The notes beneath the pieces were generated by a model. That model did no database searches, was not told the origin of the DNA, and saw only the letters and a program-made list of their open reading frames with translations. A stretch of 48,883 bases of DNA, from contig JABDAL010000012.1 of NCBI GenBank assembly GCA_013289165.1, positions 1-48,883 on the forward strand, in the 5' to 3' direction. Below are positions 19,324-28,164 of the stretch, piece after piece. The position numbers and the translations under genes were made by a program. The stretch is from Bacteroidota bacterium. GTDB lineage: Bacteria; Bacteroidota; Bacteroidia; JABEUT01. Numbering within the stretch: position 1 is the first letter of the stretch; every line of letters starts with the position of its first letter.

Positions 19324-19788
19324 TTATTTAGAAGACCGTGACTCATAAGAATAGTCAGGGGAGAAACGGATGAGCCACTGTTTGTTAATATAGTCCATAT
19401 AAAATCCAAAGCCCTTTCTATAGTTATTGTTATATTTAAACCACGCTTTAATATAATATTTGCTAAAATCATAGTGGGGGTCAATATGTTCAACAGTATC
19501 GCATTCCACCTCATCAAACTTCATGTTTTTTGCCAATGCAGTATCGAAAAATTCCTTGAAGCCCAAAAAATTAAGTTCCACTTGTTTCGCATCAAATGAT
19601 TCTGCATGGTAGGGCCACTGCTTATTATCAATAATCCATAATTTAACAAAACCGAGAGTGTCAGAAGTTTTAACACAATTCCAAGCCTTTTCCAGTATCT
19701 GGCGTGCTTCTTTTTTACTAAGTTTCTGTCCGTAAGTAATAACTGTTAAGGATAGGCAAATGCCCAATAATAAGGTTGATTTTTTCAT
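19324..19788 (-). CDS. small secreted protein of unknown function
   Basis: 154 residues from ATG at 19,788 (MKKSTLLLGICLSLTVITYG, a Sec signal peptide); the track start twelve codons upstream would spoil the signal. The mature part starts QKLSKKEARQILEKAWNCVKTSD and is mixed alpha/beta, ending in KGFGFYMDYINKQWLIRFSPDYSYESRSSK. The aromatic-rich C-terminal strands and overall size suggest an NTF2-like/DUF4878-type fold, but I do not recognise the family. The stop lies 9 bases from the stop of the convergent LpxR-like gene. Confidence 0.65.
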   Translation of the reverse strand: MKKSTLLLGICLSLTVITYGQKLSKKEARQILEKAWNCVKTSDTLGFVKLWIIDNKQWPYHAESFDAKQVELNFLGFKEFFDTALAKNMKFDEVECDTVEHIDPHYDFSKYYIKAWFKYNNNYRKGFGFYMDYINKQWLIRFSPDYSYESRSSK

Positions 19789-19913
19789 GTATTTGATATT
19801 TATAGAAAAGGAATTTCCAAACAAATATATAAAATCAAAAGAAAACAGATAAAGAATACTCCTCTCTTCATAAAAACTCTATTTTAATCTATTATTCTAT
19901 TTTTACATCTTTC

Positions 19914-22826
19914 ATGTCCCTCGGAATGATAAAAAAATACTTTCTATTCGGTTTGCTAACCCTGTTTTGCGGCGTTGCATGGGGGACGAATAATAATGAG
20001 TTTCCTTATGATACTGTGCCGGGAGACCCTTTACATGGGCGTGTTTATCATCTTGCCAATGGGCTTACGGTATTTATAAGCGTTAATAACGCTGAACCGA
20101 AGATACAGACTCTTATAGCGGTAAAAGCAGGTAGTAAATATGACCCGTCCGATGCTACGGGGCTTGCCCATTATTTGGAGCATATGCTTTTTAAAGGAAC
20201 GACACACTATGGCACTTCTGATTATGCAAAAGAAAAACCTCTTTTAGATAAAATAGAAAATCTCTTTGAACTATACCGGCATACTACCGATGAGCATAAA
20301 AGGGAACGTATTTATAGGCAAATTGATAGCGTATCATATGCCGCATCAACATATGCCATACCCAATGAATATAATAAGATGATGAACTTTATCGGTTCAG
20401 AAGGCACTAATGCCGAAACCTCGGAAGATAAAACTATTTTCCAGGAAAATATTCCGTCGAATGAGTTAGATGCCTGGCTGCAAATTGAATCTGACCGTTT
20501 TAAAAATCCTGTAATGCGCTTGTTTCATACGGAATTGGAGGTAGTGTATGAAGAAAAAAATATGCGCATGGATAATGGTTCCGACCTCACATACGAAGCT
20601 CTTATGAATGGTTTGTTCCCCGGGCATCCGTATGGTACACATACTACCATTGGCACGATACATGATTTAAAGAATCCGTCTTTGAAAGATATTATCAGCT
20701 ATTTCCACAAATATTATGTTCCTAACAATATGGTAATTACCTTATGCGGGGATGTTGACCCTGATGAAGCTATTCAAAAAGTAAATGCATGGTTTGGCAG
20801 CTACCTGTCCCATGCCGTCCCCTCTTTCATCTGTCCGAGGGAAGATTCCATTACAAAGCCGGTTGTTAAAACAGTTGTTGACCAACATACCCGGTCAGTG
20901 GAAATTGGGTATGGCTTTGGAGGTGCTGTTACAGAGGAAACAGATATGGTAAGATTAATTCAAAAACTATTATACAATGGAAAAACAGGTTTGCTGGAAC
21001 AGGATATGGCGGGCAAGCTTGATGATGCAAGAGCAAATGTGAAAATTCTGAAAGACCACTCGGTTCTGTTTTTATCTGCAAACCCTAAAGACGATCAAAC
21101 TCTTGAGCAAGTGAAAGACAGCCTTCTTAAAGAGATTCAAAAACTTACTACAGGTAATTTTCCCCAGTGGCTGGTAGAGGGCGCCGTGAATAATATGAGA
21201 GTGGATGAGATGAATGATTTTCATTCGAACATGGAAAGGGGAAAAAGATTTGTTGAAGCTTTTGCAACGGATGAAAGTTGGAGCAGTTCGATAAATAGGA
21301 TAAACCGCATTTCAAAAATTACGAAAGATGATATAATAAAATTTGCAAAAAATAACTTTAAAAATAATTATGTAATTGTTTATAAAAAGAGAGGGCCGGA
21401 AGAACAGGTAGAGAGGATAAAAAAACCACCTATTACCCCGGTGCAGATAAATACCAATTCCGAATCGGATTTTCTGAAAAAAATTGAGGATGAAAAACCA
21501 CAACCCCTGCAACCTGTTTTTGCAGACTATGCCCATAAGGTCAAGCAATATGAGCTTCAACAGGGCATTGACCTGTACTGTGTTAAGAATACGGAGGATA
21601 GCATTTTTGACCTGTCGTATATTTTTGATTTAGGGAACAGTAATAATCGTAATATCAAATATGCATTACAATACTTTTATTATGGCTCTACGTCCTATTT
21701 CAGCTCCTATCAAATTAAGCAGGAGTTTTTCCGCATGGGATGCAGTTTAACTTACCGGGTTGATTATACAACAACAACGGTGGAGTTAAAAGGACTGTCT
21801 AAAAACTTTATCCAGGCTTTTAACCTAATGGAATCTATGTTTAACGATATTATGGTTGGTAAGCAGGGCTGGGACAAGGTAACTAAAAGCATGGTGGAAG
21901 GAAGAGATTATTCAAAAAAGGATTGGAACAGCATATTTTATTCTTTTACCATGTATGCACTTTACGGGGCATCTTCTCCATTTACCTATGTACTGTCCGA
22001 TGAGCAAATTAAAGGATTGGAGCCGGGAAGAATTCAGAATATTATCCGCAAAATCCGCACACGTCCTCACACCATAACCTACTATGGGCCTATGGACGGC
22101 CCCCACTTGATTGCCAGTTTGCAGCAATATCACAGGTTGCCGCCAGATATTATACAACCTGCCAAGCCGGCTACATTTAAAAGCTGGCCGGTAACTAATA
22201 ATGTATACATATATAATACAGACATACGCCAGGCACAGGTACTTATTTATCAGCCTGGAATAAAGTATAGCCTTAAGATGCAACCCGTAATTTCCCTTTA
22301 TAACCAATACTTCAGCGGGTCATTAGAATCTCCTTTTTGGCAAACTTTAAGAGAATCTAAGGCTCTTGCATATTCTGTGAGTTCTACTTATATACAACCT
22401 ACGGAATCTAGTGATACCGGGTATAATTATACAATGTTCTATACACAGGCGGATAAACTGCCTTCTGCTATTAATGTTGCCATGCAATTGCTAAATGATA
22501 CCCTTACGTATAATCCTCAATTGTTGCTTGCAAGCAAAGATGCAGTAATGAAAAGTATATGTTCCGAACGTGTAAACCGTGGAGACTTTTTAACCGGTTA
22601 TTTGAAAGCAGGCAAACTGGGAATAGAGTATGATATCAATAAAGATGTTTTCGAAACAGTCCCAAATTTGACATTTGATGACATAAAGGACTTTCATACT
22701 AAATATATTGCCGGCCAGCTATGCAACATTGTAATAGTGGGTAATGCCCAACTTATGGATTTGAGTATTCTGCGGAAATATGGAAAAATCATTTATCTGA
22801 AACAGGAAGACCTTTTTGGCTTCTGA
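19914..22826 (+). CDS. M16 family zinc metallopeptidase, two-domain
   Basis: 970 residues, secreted, with signal peptide MIKKYFLFGLLTLFCGVAWG starting at a second ATG (19,926). Which of the two ATGs is used is uncertain. The inverted zinc motif HxxEH is H86-Y-L-E89-H90 in GLAHYLEHMLFKG. The third ligand is a glutamate of the EE pair near residues 213-214 (EVVYEEKNMRMD), displaced by an insertion rich in charged residues (residues ~105-140). The second, inactive M16 half spans roughly residues 530-960. Periplasmic two-domain M16 enzymes degrade peptides; the substrate is unknown here. A TATTTTTA at 19,898-19,905 is a weak -7 candidate. Confidence 0.9.
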   Translation: MSLGMIKKYFLFGLLTLFCGVAWGTNNNEFPYDTVPGDPLHGRVYHLANGLTVFISVNNAEPKIQTLIAVKAGSKYDPSDATGLAHYLEHMLFKGTTHYGTSDYAKEKPLLDKIENLFELYRHTTDEHKRERIYRQIDSVSYAASTYAIPNEYNKMMNFIGSEGTNAETSEDKTIFQENIPSNELDAWLQIESDRFKNPVMRLFHTELEVVYEEKNMRMDNGSDLTYEALMNGLFPGHPYGTHTTIGTIHDLKNPSLKDIISYFHKYYVPNNMVITLCGDVDPDEAIQKVNAWFGSYLSHAVPSFICPREDSITKPVVKTVVDQHTRSVEIGYGFGGAVTEETDMVRLIQKLLYNGKTGLLEQDMAGKLDDARANVKILKDHSVLFLSANPKDDQTLEQVKDSLLKEIQKLTTGNFPQWLVEGAVNNMRVDEMNDFHSNMERGKRFVEAFATDESWSSSINRINRISKITKDDIIKFAKNNFKNNYVIVYKKRGPEEQVERIKKPPITPVQINTNSESDFLKKIEDEKPQPLQPVFADYAHKVKQYELQQGIDLYCVKNTEDSIFDLSYIFDLGNSNNRNIKYALQYFYYGSTSYFSSYQIKQEFFRMGCSLTYRVDYTTTTVELKGLSKNFIQAFNLMESMFNDIMVGKQGWDKVTKSMVEGRDYSKKDWNSIFYSFTMYALYGASSPFTYVLSDEQIKGLEPGRIQNIIRKIRTRPHTITYYGPMDGPHLIASLQQYHRLPPDIIQPAKPATFKSWPVTNNVYIYNTDIRQAQVLIYQPGIKYSLKMQPVISLYNQYFSGSLESPFWQTLRESKALAYSVSSTYIQPTESSDTGYNYTMFYTQADKLPSAINVAMQLLNDTLTYNPQLLLASKDAVMKSICSERVNRGDFLTGYLKAGKLGIEYDINKDVFETVPNLTFDDIKDFHTKYIAGQLCNIVIVGNAQLMDLSILRKYGKIIYLKQEDLFGF

Positions 22827-22856
22827 AATGGGAGGATATTAATACGCAAGACAATA

Positions 22857-22890
22857 TTTTGTGGTTATTTCTAAAGAATATTTACATTTG
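22857..22890 (+). promoter_or_regulatory. Bacteroidota-type promoter for lipoprotein operon
   Basis: The -33 element TTTTG (22,857-22,861), a 21-base spacer and the -7 element TACATTTG (22,883-22,890) fit the family consensus very well. The expected transcript start is near 22,897. This rules out the TTG start at 22,899 listed in the track and favours ATG 22,914 or 22,920. It probably drives the three genes up to 25,587. Confidence 0.65.
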
Positions 22891-22913
22891 TCGGGTCATT
22901 GTATGTATTACTT

Positions 22914-23444
22914 ATGTCAATGAGTACTTTTTTAAAACATTTCCCCTTTATTACTCTGGCAAGTATTTTTGGCTTGGTTCTTTTTTATTCATGCCAAAAA
23001 GCAGACCCGGCTCCATACAGCACGCCTCCATCCGGCATAACACATGTAACAACTGTTACGACTGCCCCTGACACCACTTCCACTTTTTCAGCGAGAGTAA
23101 ACAATAGTCAAACTGCAACCTCGTTTACACCCGGTAAAAGTACATCTGGCAGCAATACAACTCTTACAGGGGTTTCTAAATACTATACAATTACTATAAC
23201 TTTTCCGAGTTCAAGCGGCCCCGGAGATTATACACTTGGCACTTCCTTTGATCCGGATTATACCGCTACTTTGGTTAATGGTTCATCTACTTACGTCGTA
23301 AATAAAAGGTGGGGGTTGGGAGATTTAAGAATCGACTCCATTTCAGCGAAGGGTAAATATTTCGGGACATTTAGTTTAAGTGCCGAGGATACAACAACTA
23401 ATAATGATATGCAGGCTAACCAGGGCTCTTTTACTTATCTATAG
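22914..23444 (+). CDS. lipoprotein of unknown function (DUF6252-like layout)
   Basis: 176 residues from ATG 22,914 (MSMSTFLKHFPF...); a second ATG lies two codons on. The N-terminus ends in the lipobox LVLFYSC, so residue Cys is the likely lipidation site and the protein should be surface- or periplasm-anchored. The mature part is Ser/Thr-rich, then a small beta-sandwich: TFSARVNNSQTATSFTPGKSTSGSNTTLTG, YYTITITFPSSSGPGDYTLG, and GTFSLSAEDTTTNNDMQANQGSFTYL. This layout recalls the DUF6252-type lipoproteins of Bacteroidota. Function is unknown. It is first of a three-gene unit with gaps of 10 and 15 bases. Confidence 0.68.
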   Translation: MSMSTFLKHFPFITLASIFGLVLFYSCQKADPAPYSTPPSGITHVTTVTTAPDTTSTFSARVNNSQTATSFTPGKSTSGSNTTLTGVSKYYTITITFPSSSGPGDYTLGTSFDPDYTATLVNGSSTYVVNKRWGLGDLRIDSISAKGKYFGTFSLSAEDTTTNNDMQANQGSFTYL

Positions 23445-23454
23445 CTTTTAAACT

Positions 23455-24738
23455 ATGATAATCCTGAAAATAAAAAGAACCTTTAAAATACTCACCCCTA
23501 ATCACCGGGCATGGGCCGCTGTCTTTTTTCTTTTTGTTTTGCCCCTTTATACCTCTGCCCAAAATGATACTACTGCTGATAACCGTATTTATATGCTGGT
23601 TCCCCAGATGCCTACTTTTCCGGGCAACTTGGACAATTATATAAGAGACCATATTAAGCAACCTAAAGCTGCAGTTGATAATACTGTTCAGGGTACTGTT
23701 AATGTTACCTTTGTAATTACCCGGGTTGGCGAAATAAAAGATGTGTCAGTGTTGTCCGGAATTTCTCCTGGTGTGGATAGTGAAGCTGTTCGTATGGTAA
23801 GAGCTATGCCACCCTGGAATCCCGGAATGAAAAATGGGAAAGCTGTTAATGTACAATATAATCTTCCGGTTCATTTTGGATCAAATAATGGAAAGAATGG
23901 ACAATTTCAATTACTCCAAAGTCCACCTAAACCTCTCGATACGATATTCGTCTTGCGAAATGGATTATATGTGGACCCCTATCTTGGATTTGGAGAGGGT
24001 GGACCTCATTCTTCCACTTCCCTTCCGCTTAATATGAGCAGTAATTTTAAATTTGGGGTAGGACTAACTTATATGTTTGCCTCTGGTATTGGCATTTCCG
24101 CCGGATTGCAGATTCAGCAGTATAAATTCGGGTATACGTATTCTAATGTTGTAGCCAGCTATGCTTATAATGATATTATTACCAAAAGTCGTCCCACAGC
24201 GAACGATACCGTAGTTACTGCAGGATATAATGCTACCGTAAATTATTCATTTACCTATGCACAAATTCCATTGTTGTGCCGGTATATTAGCAGCCAGGAA
24301 AATAGGTTGGGATTTTACGCTGAAGCGGGATTAATAATAAATTATTTAATGAGTTCTCAAATTTCGGGCACTGTTGCCCAAACGCAATATGACCTTACAC
24401 AAATGCCCAACACATTTTGGTACACATATAACTCCACTAATTTAAACTCAACAGCAGTAAATGCCACACCCCAAAATCCGGCCAAATTAACGATGGCGAT
24501 ACATGGAGGTGCCGGAATATTAATTCCATTTACAAATAAACTATCGCTTATTGTGGAAGCGTCTTCCGATGTTGGAATTGCCAATGCGGGTGAAGGCTCA
24601 AAAGATGTGGTAAGTTTTGGAACGTCAAAATTTTACCTCTATGGTAATGGAAACTATGGAAGTTTTAACTCCTATCTTTTGGAAGCCAAATTTTTGATAA
24701 AGATGTCCAAAGCTTCAAAGACTATCCATATTAATTAA
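23455..24738 (+). CDS. TonB C-terminal domain fused to outer-membrane beta-barrel
   Basis: 427 residues. The N-terminal hydrophobic segment AAVFFLFVLPLYTSAQ acts as signal peptide. Residues ~50-140 are a TonB_C domain (PGNLDNYIRDHIKQPKAAVDNTVQGTVNVTFVITRVGEIKDVSVLSGISPGVDSEAVRMVRAMPPWNPGMKNGKAVNVQYNLPVHF). The rest is a PorT-like/OMP_b-brl barrel (LGFGEGGPHSS..., FKFGVGLTYMFASGIGISAGLQIQQYKFGYTY, RLGFYAEAGLIINYL). In normal TonB the C-domain follows a Pro-rich spacer and an inner-membrane anchor. Here it precedes a barrel with no TM anchor and no spacer. It may be a secreted adaptor or a periplasmic plug domain. Confidence 0.8.
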   Translation: MIILKIKRTFKILTPNHRAWAAVFFLFVLPLYTSAQNDTTADNRIYMLVPQMPTFPGNLDNYIRDHIKQPKAAVDNTVQGTVNVTFVITRVGEIKDVSVLSGISPGVDSEAVRMVRAMPPWNPGMKNGKAVNVQYNLPVHFGSNNGKNGQFQLLQSPPKPLDTIFVLRNGLYVDPYLGFGEGGPHSSTSLPLNMSSNFKFGVGLTYMFASGIGISAGLQIQQYKFGYTYSNVVASYAYNDIITKSRPTANDTVVTAGYNATVNYSFTYAQIPLLCRYISSQENRLGFYAEAGLIINYLMSSQISGTVAQTQYDLTQMPNTFWYTYNSTNLNSTAVNATPQNPAKLTMAIHGGAGILIPFTNKLSLIVEASSDVGIANAGEGSKDVVSFGTSKFYLYGNGNYGSFNSYLLEAKFLIKMSKASKTIHIN

Positions 24739-24753
24739 ACGAATAAGATACTC

Positions 24754-25587
24754 ATGAAAAAGGTATTCTGTGCACTGTTTCTCTTTTGCTGTTCATCCTA
24801 TGCCTTTTCTCAAACAGTATATGACACCATTTATTCCAATGACGAGCACTTTGCATGTACCATTAAAGAGATTACTCCGGATGCAGTACAGTTTTCATAT
24901 CCCAATGAAGACCTGCTTAATTCTGTTTATAAAACCACTATTCAAAAAATAGTTTTTAAATCGGGCCGCGTGCAGATTTTTGCAGAGGCAACTTCTTATA
25001 AAACTATAAATAGTGCAGACGACTATGAAGATGTTTCATTATCGCAGGTAGAATCGGAAGTTCAGGGGCTTTATAAAATTGGTGATGTGGGAGCCAAAGC
25101 CAGGGGGACTACTATTTATGCCAATATGGAAAAAGTAAGGGAGAGAGGGGTTCTTAAAATGAAAATACAGGCGGCAATGATGGGTGCTAATGTAGTTTAT
25201 ATTACCCAGGAAGCAACTTCAACTAATTTCTACGGCTCGGCAACGGCTACTAATATGTCGGGAGTAGCTTACTCAAACAGATTGCCAAGTTTCGATGGCT
25301 TTACGGCACTGATGAATAATAAAATGAAATATAAACTGATGAAATACGATGTGGATAGATTATCGACAGATGATTATGACCTTGTAAAAATAGCTGATAC
25401 AGGGCAGGTTATTATAAACAGGGTATATAACAGTAATGGGTTTATTATGATGGACGCCCATGTTGACAGCTTTGACAATTCTACCTTCAAGGTAGTGTAT
25501 TATTCAAATGATGGTTTTATTCTCGAATGCACGGATAATTCTGATATATTCGAAAATACAATATACAACATCCGCGTTAAGTTTTAA
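24754..25587 (+). CDS. secreted protein of unknown function
   Basis: 277 residues with signal peptide MKKVFCALFLFCCSSYAFS. The first ~60 mature residues (TVYDTIYSNDEHFACTIKEITPDAVQFSYPNEDLLNSVYKTTIQKIVFKSGRVQIF) form the small beta-rich 'D.I......I.C.I..I....I.Y......' motif often found in Bacteroidota secreted hypotheticals. A middle helical part with GAKARGTTIYANMEKVRERGVLKMKIQAAMMGANVVYIT resembles the YhcN/YjfY- or DUF4156-like 'A...GAN.V' pattern. It closes the operon that begins at 22,914 and is followed by a terminator. I cannot assign a function. Confidence 0.65.
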   Translation: MKKVFCALFLFCCSSYAFSQTVYDTIYSNDEHFACTIKEITPDAVQFSYPNEDLLNSVYKTTIQKIVFKSGRVQIFAEATSYKTINSADDYEDVSLSQVESEVQGLYKIGDVGAKARGTTIYANMEKVRERGVLKMKIQAAMMGANVVYITQEATSTNFYGSATATNMSGVAYSNRLPSFDGFTALMNNKMKYKLMKYDVDRLSTDDYDLVKIADTGQVIINRVYNSNGFIMMDAHVDSFDNSTFKVVYYSNDGFILECTDNSDIFENTIYNIRVKF

Positions 25588-25594
25588 AAAAATA

Positions 25595-25625
25595 AATGCC
25601 CCAATCCAGTTTTGATTGAGGCATT
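25595..25625. terminator. bidirectional hairpin between convergent genes
   Basis: AATGCCCCAATC and GATTGAGGCATT pair as a 12-bp stem with one mismatch around a 7-base loop. An A-run precedes it on the plus strand, giving a T-run for minus-strand transcripts. It lies between the stop of the plus-strand operon (25,587) and the stop of the GloVer gene (25,649). Confidence 0.65.
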
Positions 25626-25648
25626 GAAATATATACCGGGAATTTAAT

Positions 25649-27586
25649 TTAGTTGGTCTTTACCAGTTTCTTTTCTCCTACTATGGTTCCACTCTTGTTT
25701 AGTATTCTTAGTAAGTATATCCCACTTGATTGGGTTGATATATCAACCTGGGTTACCGTTTTTGTGGCATTAATGCTCATCACTTTTTCCCCCATATAAT
25801 TGTAAAGTTCTATCACTTGCCCCGGGGTTGCACCTGCAACTGTAAAATGACCCTGGTTCGGGTCAGGATAAATTTGGATAGAGGAAGAATTATTTATATT
25901 TTGTATTTCCGTAACTACAAATGCGCAGTTATTATTTTGGCAGCCATTTTTATCAGTTACCGTACAGCAATAATTTCCATCGCAAAGGCCTTTTATAGTG
26001 CTTGTCGTTTGTCCTCCCGGGCTCCAGGAATAATTATAAGGAGATGTTCCTCCATTGGGCTTTGCTGAAAGGACCCAGTTGCAGCTATCCACATTTTTAT
26101 TAGTAGTTACGGTATCAATGGTAACAACTATAGCCGCCGCCTGGGTAATGGTTGCAGAGGCTGTTACAGTACATCCGTTTGCATCATGTACAGTCACTGT
26201 GTAGCTTCCTGCAGATAATCCATTGCCGGGGTTGTTTGTCGAAGCAGTGCTTGTGCCATTTGACCAGGAGTAAGTAAAGGGAGATACTCCGCCCGTAACA
26301 CTTGCCTGTGCACTTCCTGTGCTGGTGCCATAGCAAAGTACCTCTTGAGTAGTGGTTGCAGAAGCAGCTGTTAGGCTACAGGGAACATGAAGCAAAAGAT
26401 CCCCATTAGGCACCTGTCCATCTTTTCCGCTTCCCAAATTCCATACTACACTTTCTGTATTGTTTGATGGGTTTAATGTAATAATGGTCCCATCGCTGCT
26501 GCTACCACCGCCGGAAGTCATTCCATAGAACAGCCCATTAGTTGCATCGAAAATAAGGTTTCCATCAGGATATTTCCCATCTGTTCCACTTCCCAAATTC
26601 CACACCACACTTTCTGCATTATTAACAGGATTAAGACTAATAATAGTCCCCGAACTATGAGTGCCTCCACCGGCGGTCATTCCGTAAAACAATCCTTTGC
26701 CTGTGTAATAAGTAAGAGAGCCACGGGGAGACTGTCCATCTGTTCCGGTTCCTAAGTTCCACACTACACTGTCCTTATTAGTTATTGGATTGAATTTAAT
26801 AATAGCACCATCGCCCTGGGTTCCCCCGGCACTGGTCATTCCATAGAACAGCCCATTAGTTGCATCATAAACAAGATAACCTTGCGGATTTTGTCCATCC
26901 TTGCCTCTTCCAAAGCTCCAAACAGTATCTTCGGTATTATTGGTAGGATTGAATTTGATAATAGCTCCAGCAAAATTAACCCCGCCATTTGCAGTCAACC
27001 CGTAAAATGATCCGTTAGCAGCAAAATAAACAAGTGGGCCCTGGGGGTTCTGCCCATCTTTTCCTCTTCCAAAGCTCCAAACGGTATCTTCCGTATTATT
27101 GGCAGGATTGAATTTGATAATGGTTCCATGCCCTAAACTTCCACCGGCTGATGTCATTCCATAAAACAACCCGTTATTAGCATCATAAACAAGGCTTCCA
27201 GTGGGAAACTGTCCATCTTTGCCTCTTCCAAAACTCCAAACAGTATCTTCTGTATTCGTAAGAGGATTAAACGCAATAATGGCTCCCACACTTTTACTGC
27301 CACCGTCCGTTGTCATTCCATAAAACAACCCATTGTTAGGATTGGGAACAAGGTTTCCCTGGGGGTTCTGCCCATCTTTTCCTCTTCCAAAACTCCATAC
27401 AGTATCTTCCGTATTATTAAATGTGTTAAAGCTGATAATGGCTCCGTGCCCGCTACTGCCACCATTTTGTGTCATCCCGTACAGAACAGGGCTTTGAGCA
27501 TAACTATTACATATAAAGGAGAAACTAAGAATACTCGCTAACGAGACAATAAATGCCGGTTTTGAGTAAAGGTTTAAAAAATTCAT
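25649..27586 (-). CDS. T9SS-exported GloVer-repeat protein with SprB-like modules
   Basis: About 645 residues; the start at MNFLNLYSKPAFIVSLASILSFSFICNSYA gives the better signal peptide. The mature N-terminal ~400 residues are about eight tandem units of the Gloeo_Verruco ('GloVer', TIGR03803) type, each roughly 53 residues (e.g. VWSFGRGKDGQNPQG, GLFYGMTSAGG, GAIIKFNPTNNTED), predicted to fold as a beta-propeller. Two SprB-like modules follow (GGVSPFTYSWSNGTST and NGGTSPYNYSWSPGGQ). The C-terminus (IQIYPDPNQGHFTV...IELYNYMGEKVMSI...SSGIYLLRI...KKLVKTN) is a T9SS type A sorting domain. Surface or secreted location is likely; ligand and activity are unknown. Two further GloVer paralogs lie at the right end of the window. 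Confidence 0.85.
   Translation of the reverse strand: MNFLNLYSKPAFIVSLASILSFSFICNSYAQSPVLYGMTQNGGSSGHGAIISFNTFNNTEDTVWSFGRGKDGQNPQGNLVPNPNNGLFYGMTTDGGSKSVGAIIAFNPLTNTEDTVWSFGRGKDGQFPTGSLVYDANNGLFYGMTSAGGSLGHGTIIKFNPANNTEDTVWSFGRGKDGQNPQGPLVYFAANGSFYGLTANGGVNFAGAIIKFNPTNNTEDTVWSFGRGKDGQNPQGYLVYDATNGLFYGMTSAGGTQGDGAIIKFNPITNKDSVVWNLGTGTDGQSPRGSLTYYTGKGLFYGMTAGGGTHSSGTIISLNPVNNAESVVWNLGSGTDGKYPDGNLIFDATNGLFYGMTSGGGSSSDGTIITLNPSNNTESVVWNLGSGKDGQVPNGDLLLHVPCSLTAASATTTQEVLCYGTSTGSAQASVTGGVSPFTYSWSNGTSTASTNNPGNGLSAGSYTVTVHDANGCTVTASATITQAAAIVVTIDTVTTNKNVDSCNWVLSAKPNGGTSPYNYSWSPGGQTTSTIKGLCDGNYCCTVTDKNGCQNNNCAFVVTEIQNINNSSSIQIYPDPNQGHFTVAGATPGQVIELYNYMGEKVMSINATKTVTQVDISTQSSGIYLLRILNKSGTIVGEKKLVKTN
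26390..27480 (-). repeat. tandem 159-bp repeats encoding GloVer units
   Basis: The phrases for 'TVWSFGRGKDGQ.PQG' and 'YDATNGLFYGMTSAGG' recur about every 159 bases with long identical nucleotide stretches. An example is the plus-strand CTTTTCCTCTTCCAAA followed by CTCCA(A/T)AC, seen several times between 26,900 and 27,400. Adjacent units are more alike than distant ones, and the two rightmost C-terminal units carry the 'VVWNLG.G.DG' variant. Confidence 0.75.
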
Positions 27587-27818
27587 AGATATCAAAATGG
27601 TTTAATGGTTAGTATTTCAATGTTATATACCGCAAAATAGCCGAAAATTACACACAAAGCTATAGAAATAAAATAAATAGTGGAGTATTCCCCCTTATTT
27701 GTGTAATAAATTCATTGAAAATGAGTAGTTTCTAATATGTATTATTAATGTAAGCTGGTTGCCCGAGAACCAGCAAATAAAGCAGGTAGAATAAATAATA
27801 TTACCCGGATAAATAAAG

Positions 27819-27847
27819 TTTACTTACTATTTAAATTTATATATTTG
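27819..27847 (+). promoter_or_regulatory. promoter of small membrane-protein gene
   Basis: A GTTTA -33-like element at 27,818-27,822, a spacer of about 18 bases, and a perfect -7 TATATTTG at 27,840-27,847 lie upstream of ATG 27,871. The spacing and the short leader fit a real transcription unit for a gene that the ORF track misses. Confidence 0.55.
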
Positions 27848-27870
27848 GGAAAAATTAAACTTAATAAACT

Positions 27871-28044
27871 ATGAAAACATTTATACGAATTCTTTATGTT
27901 TTGCCAATTATTGGGGCAATAGTTGGTGGGTGTATAGTAATGCAGCATCCTGAATTCCGGATGGAAAAAGCTGTACTTGCTGTGGCAATGACGGTTATTC
28001 CATTTTGTGCTGTAAGGGCCCTGAAGGAATTAGTAGGGGAATAG
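27871..28044 (+). CDS. small two-helix membrane protein (57 aa)
   Basis: Below the ORF-track length limit. The frame reads MKTFIRILYVLPIIGAIVGG, then CIVMQHPEFRMEKAVLAVAM, and ends AVRALKELVGE. Two hydrophobic stretches (residues ~6-22 and ~35-50) flank a short polar loop, and positive residues follow both. A good TAnnTTTG promoter sits 24 bases upstream. An AGGGGT/ACCCCT inverted repeat with a 12-base loop follows at 28,078-28,101. Bacteroidota have many such tiny membrane proteins, often next to respiratory or stress genes. Function unknown. Confidence 0.55.
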   Translation: MKTFIRILYVLPIIGAIVGGCIVMQHPEFRMEKAVLAVAMTVIPFCAVRALKELVGE

Positions 28045-28164
28045 ACACATTCACTTACAGTAGTATCATTTTATAGTAGGGGTTAAATCCCTTGCACCCC
28101 TGAGTTCTACTTTGTGGGTAATTATCCTTTTAAGCTTTGCTTAATAAGTAAAAATTATTTTTTT

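Noticed and set aside
21912-22307. 131-residue minus-strand ORF inside the M16 peptidase gene
   Set aside because: Antisense shadow with no recognisable family.
26390-27480. CRISPR-like array from regularly spaced repeats
   Set aside because: The period is 159 bp with coding sense throughout; these are protein repeats, not repeat-spacer units.
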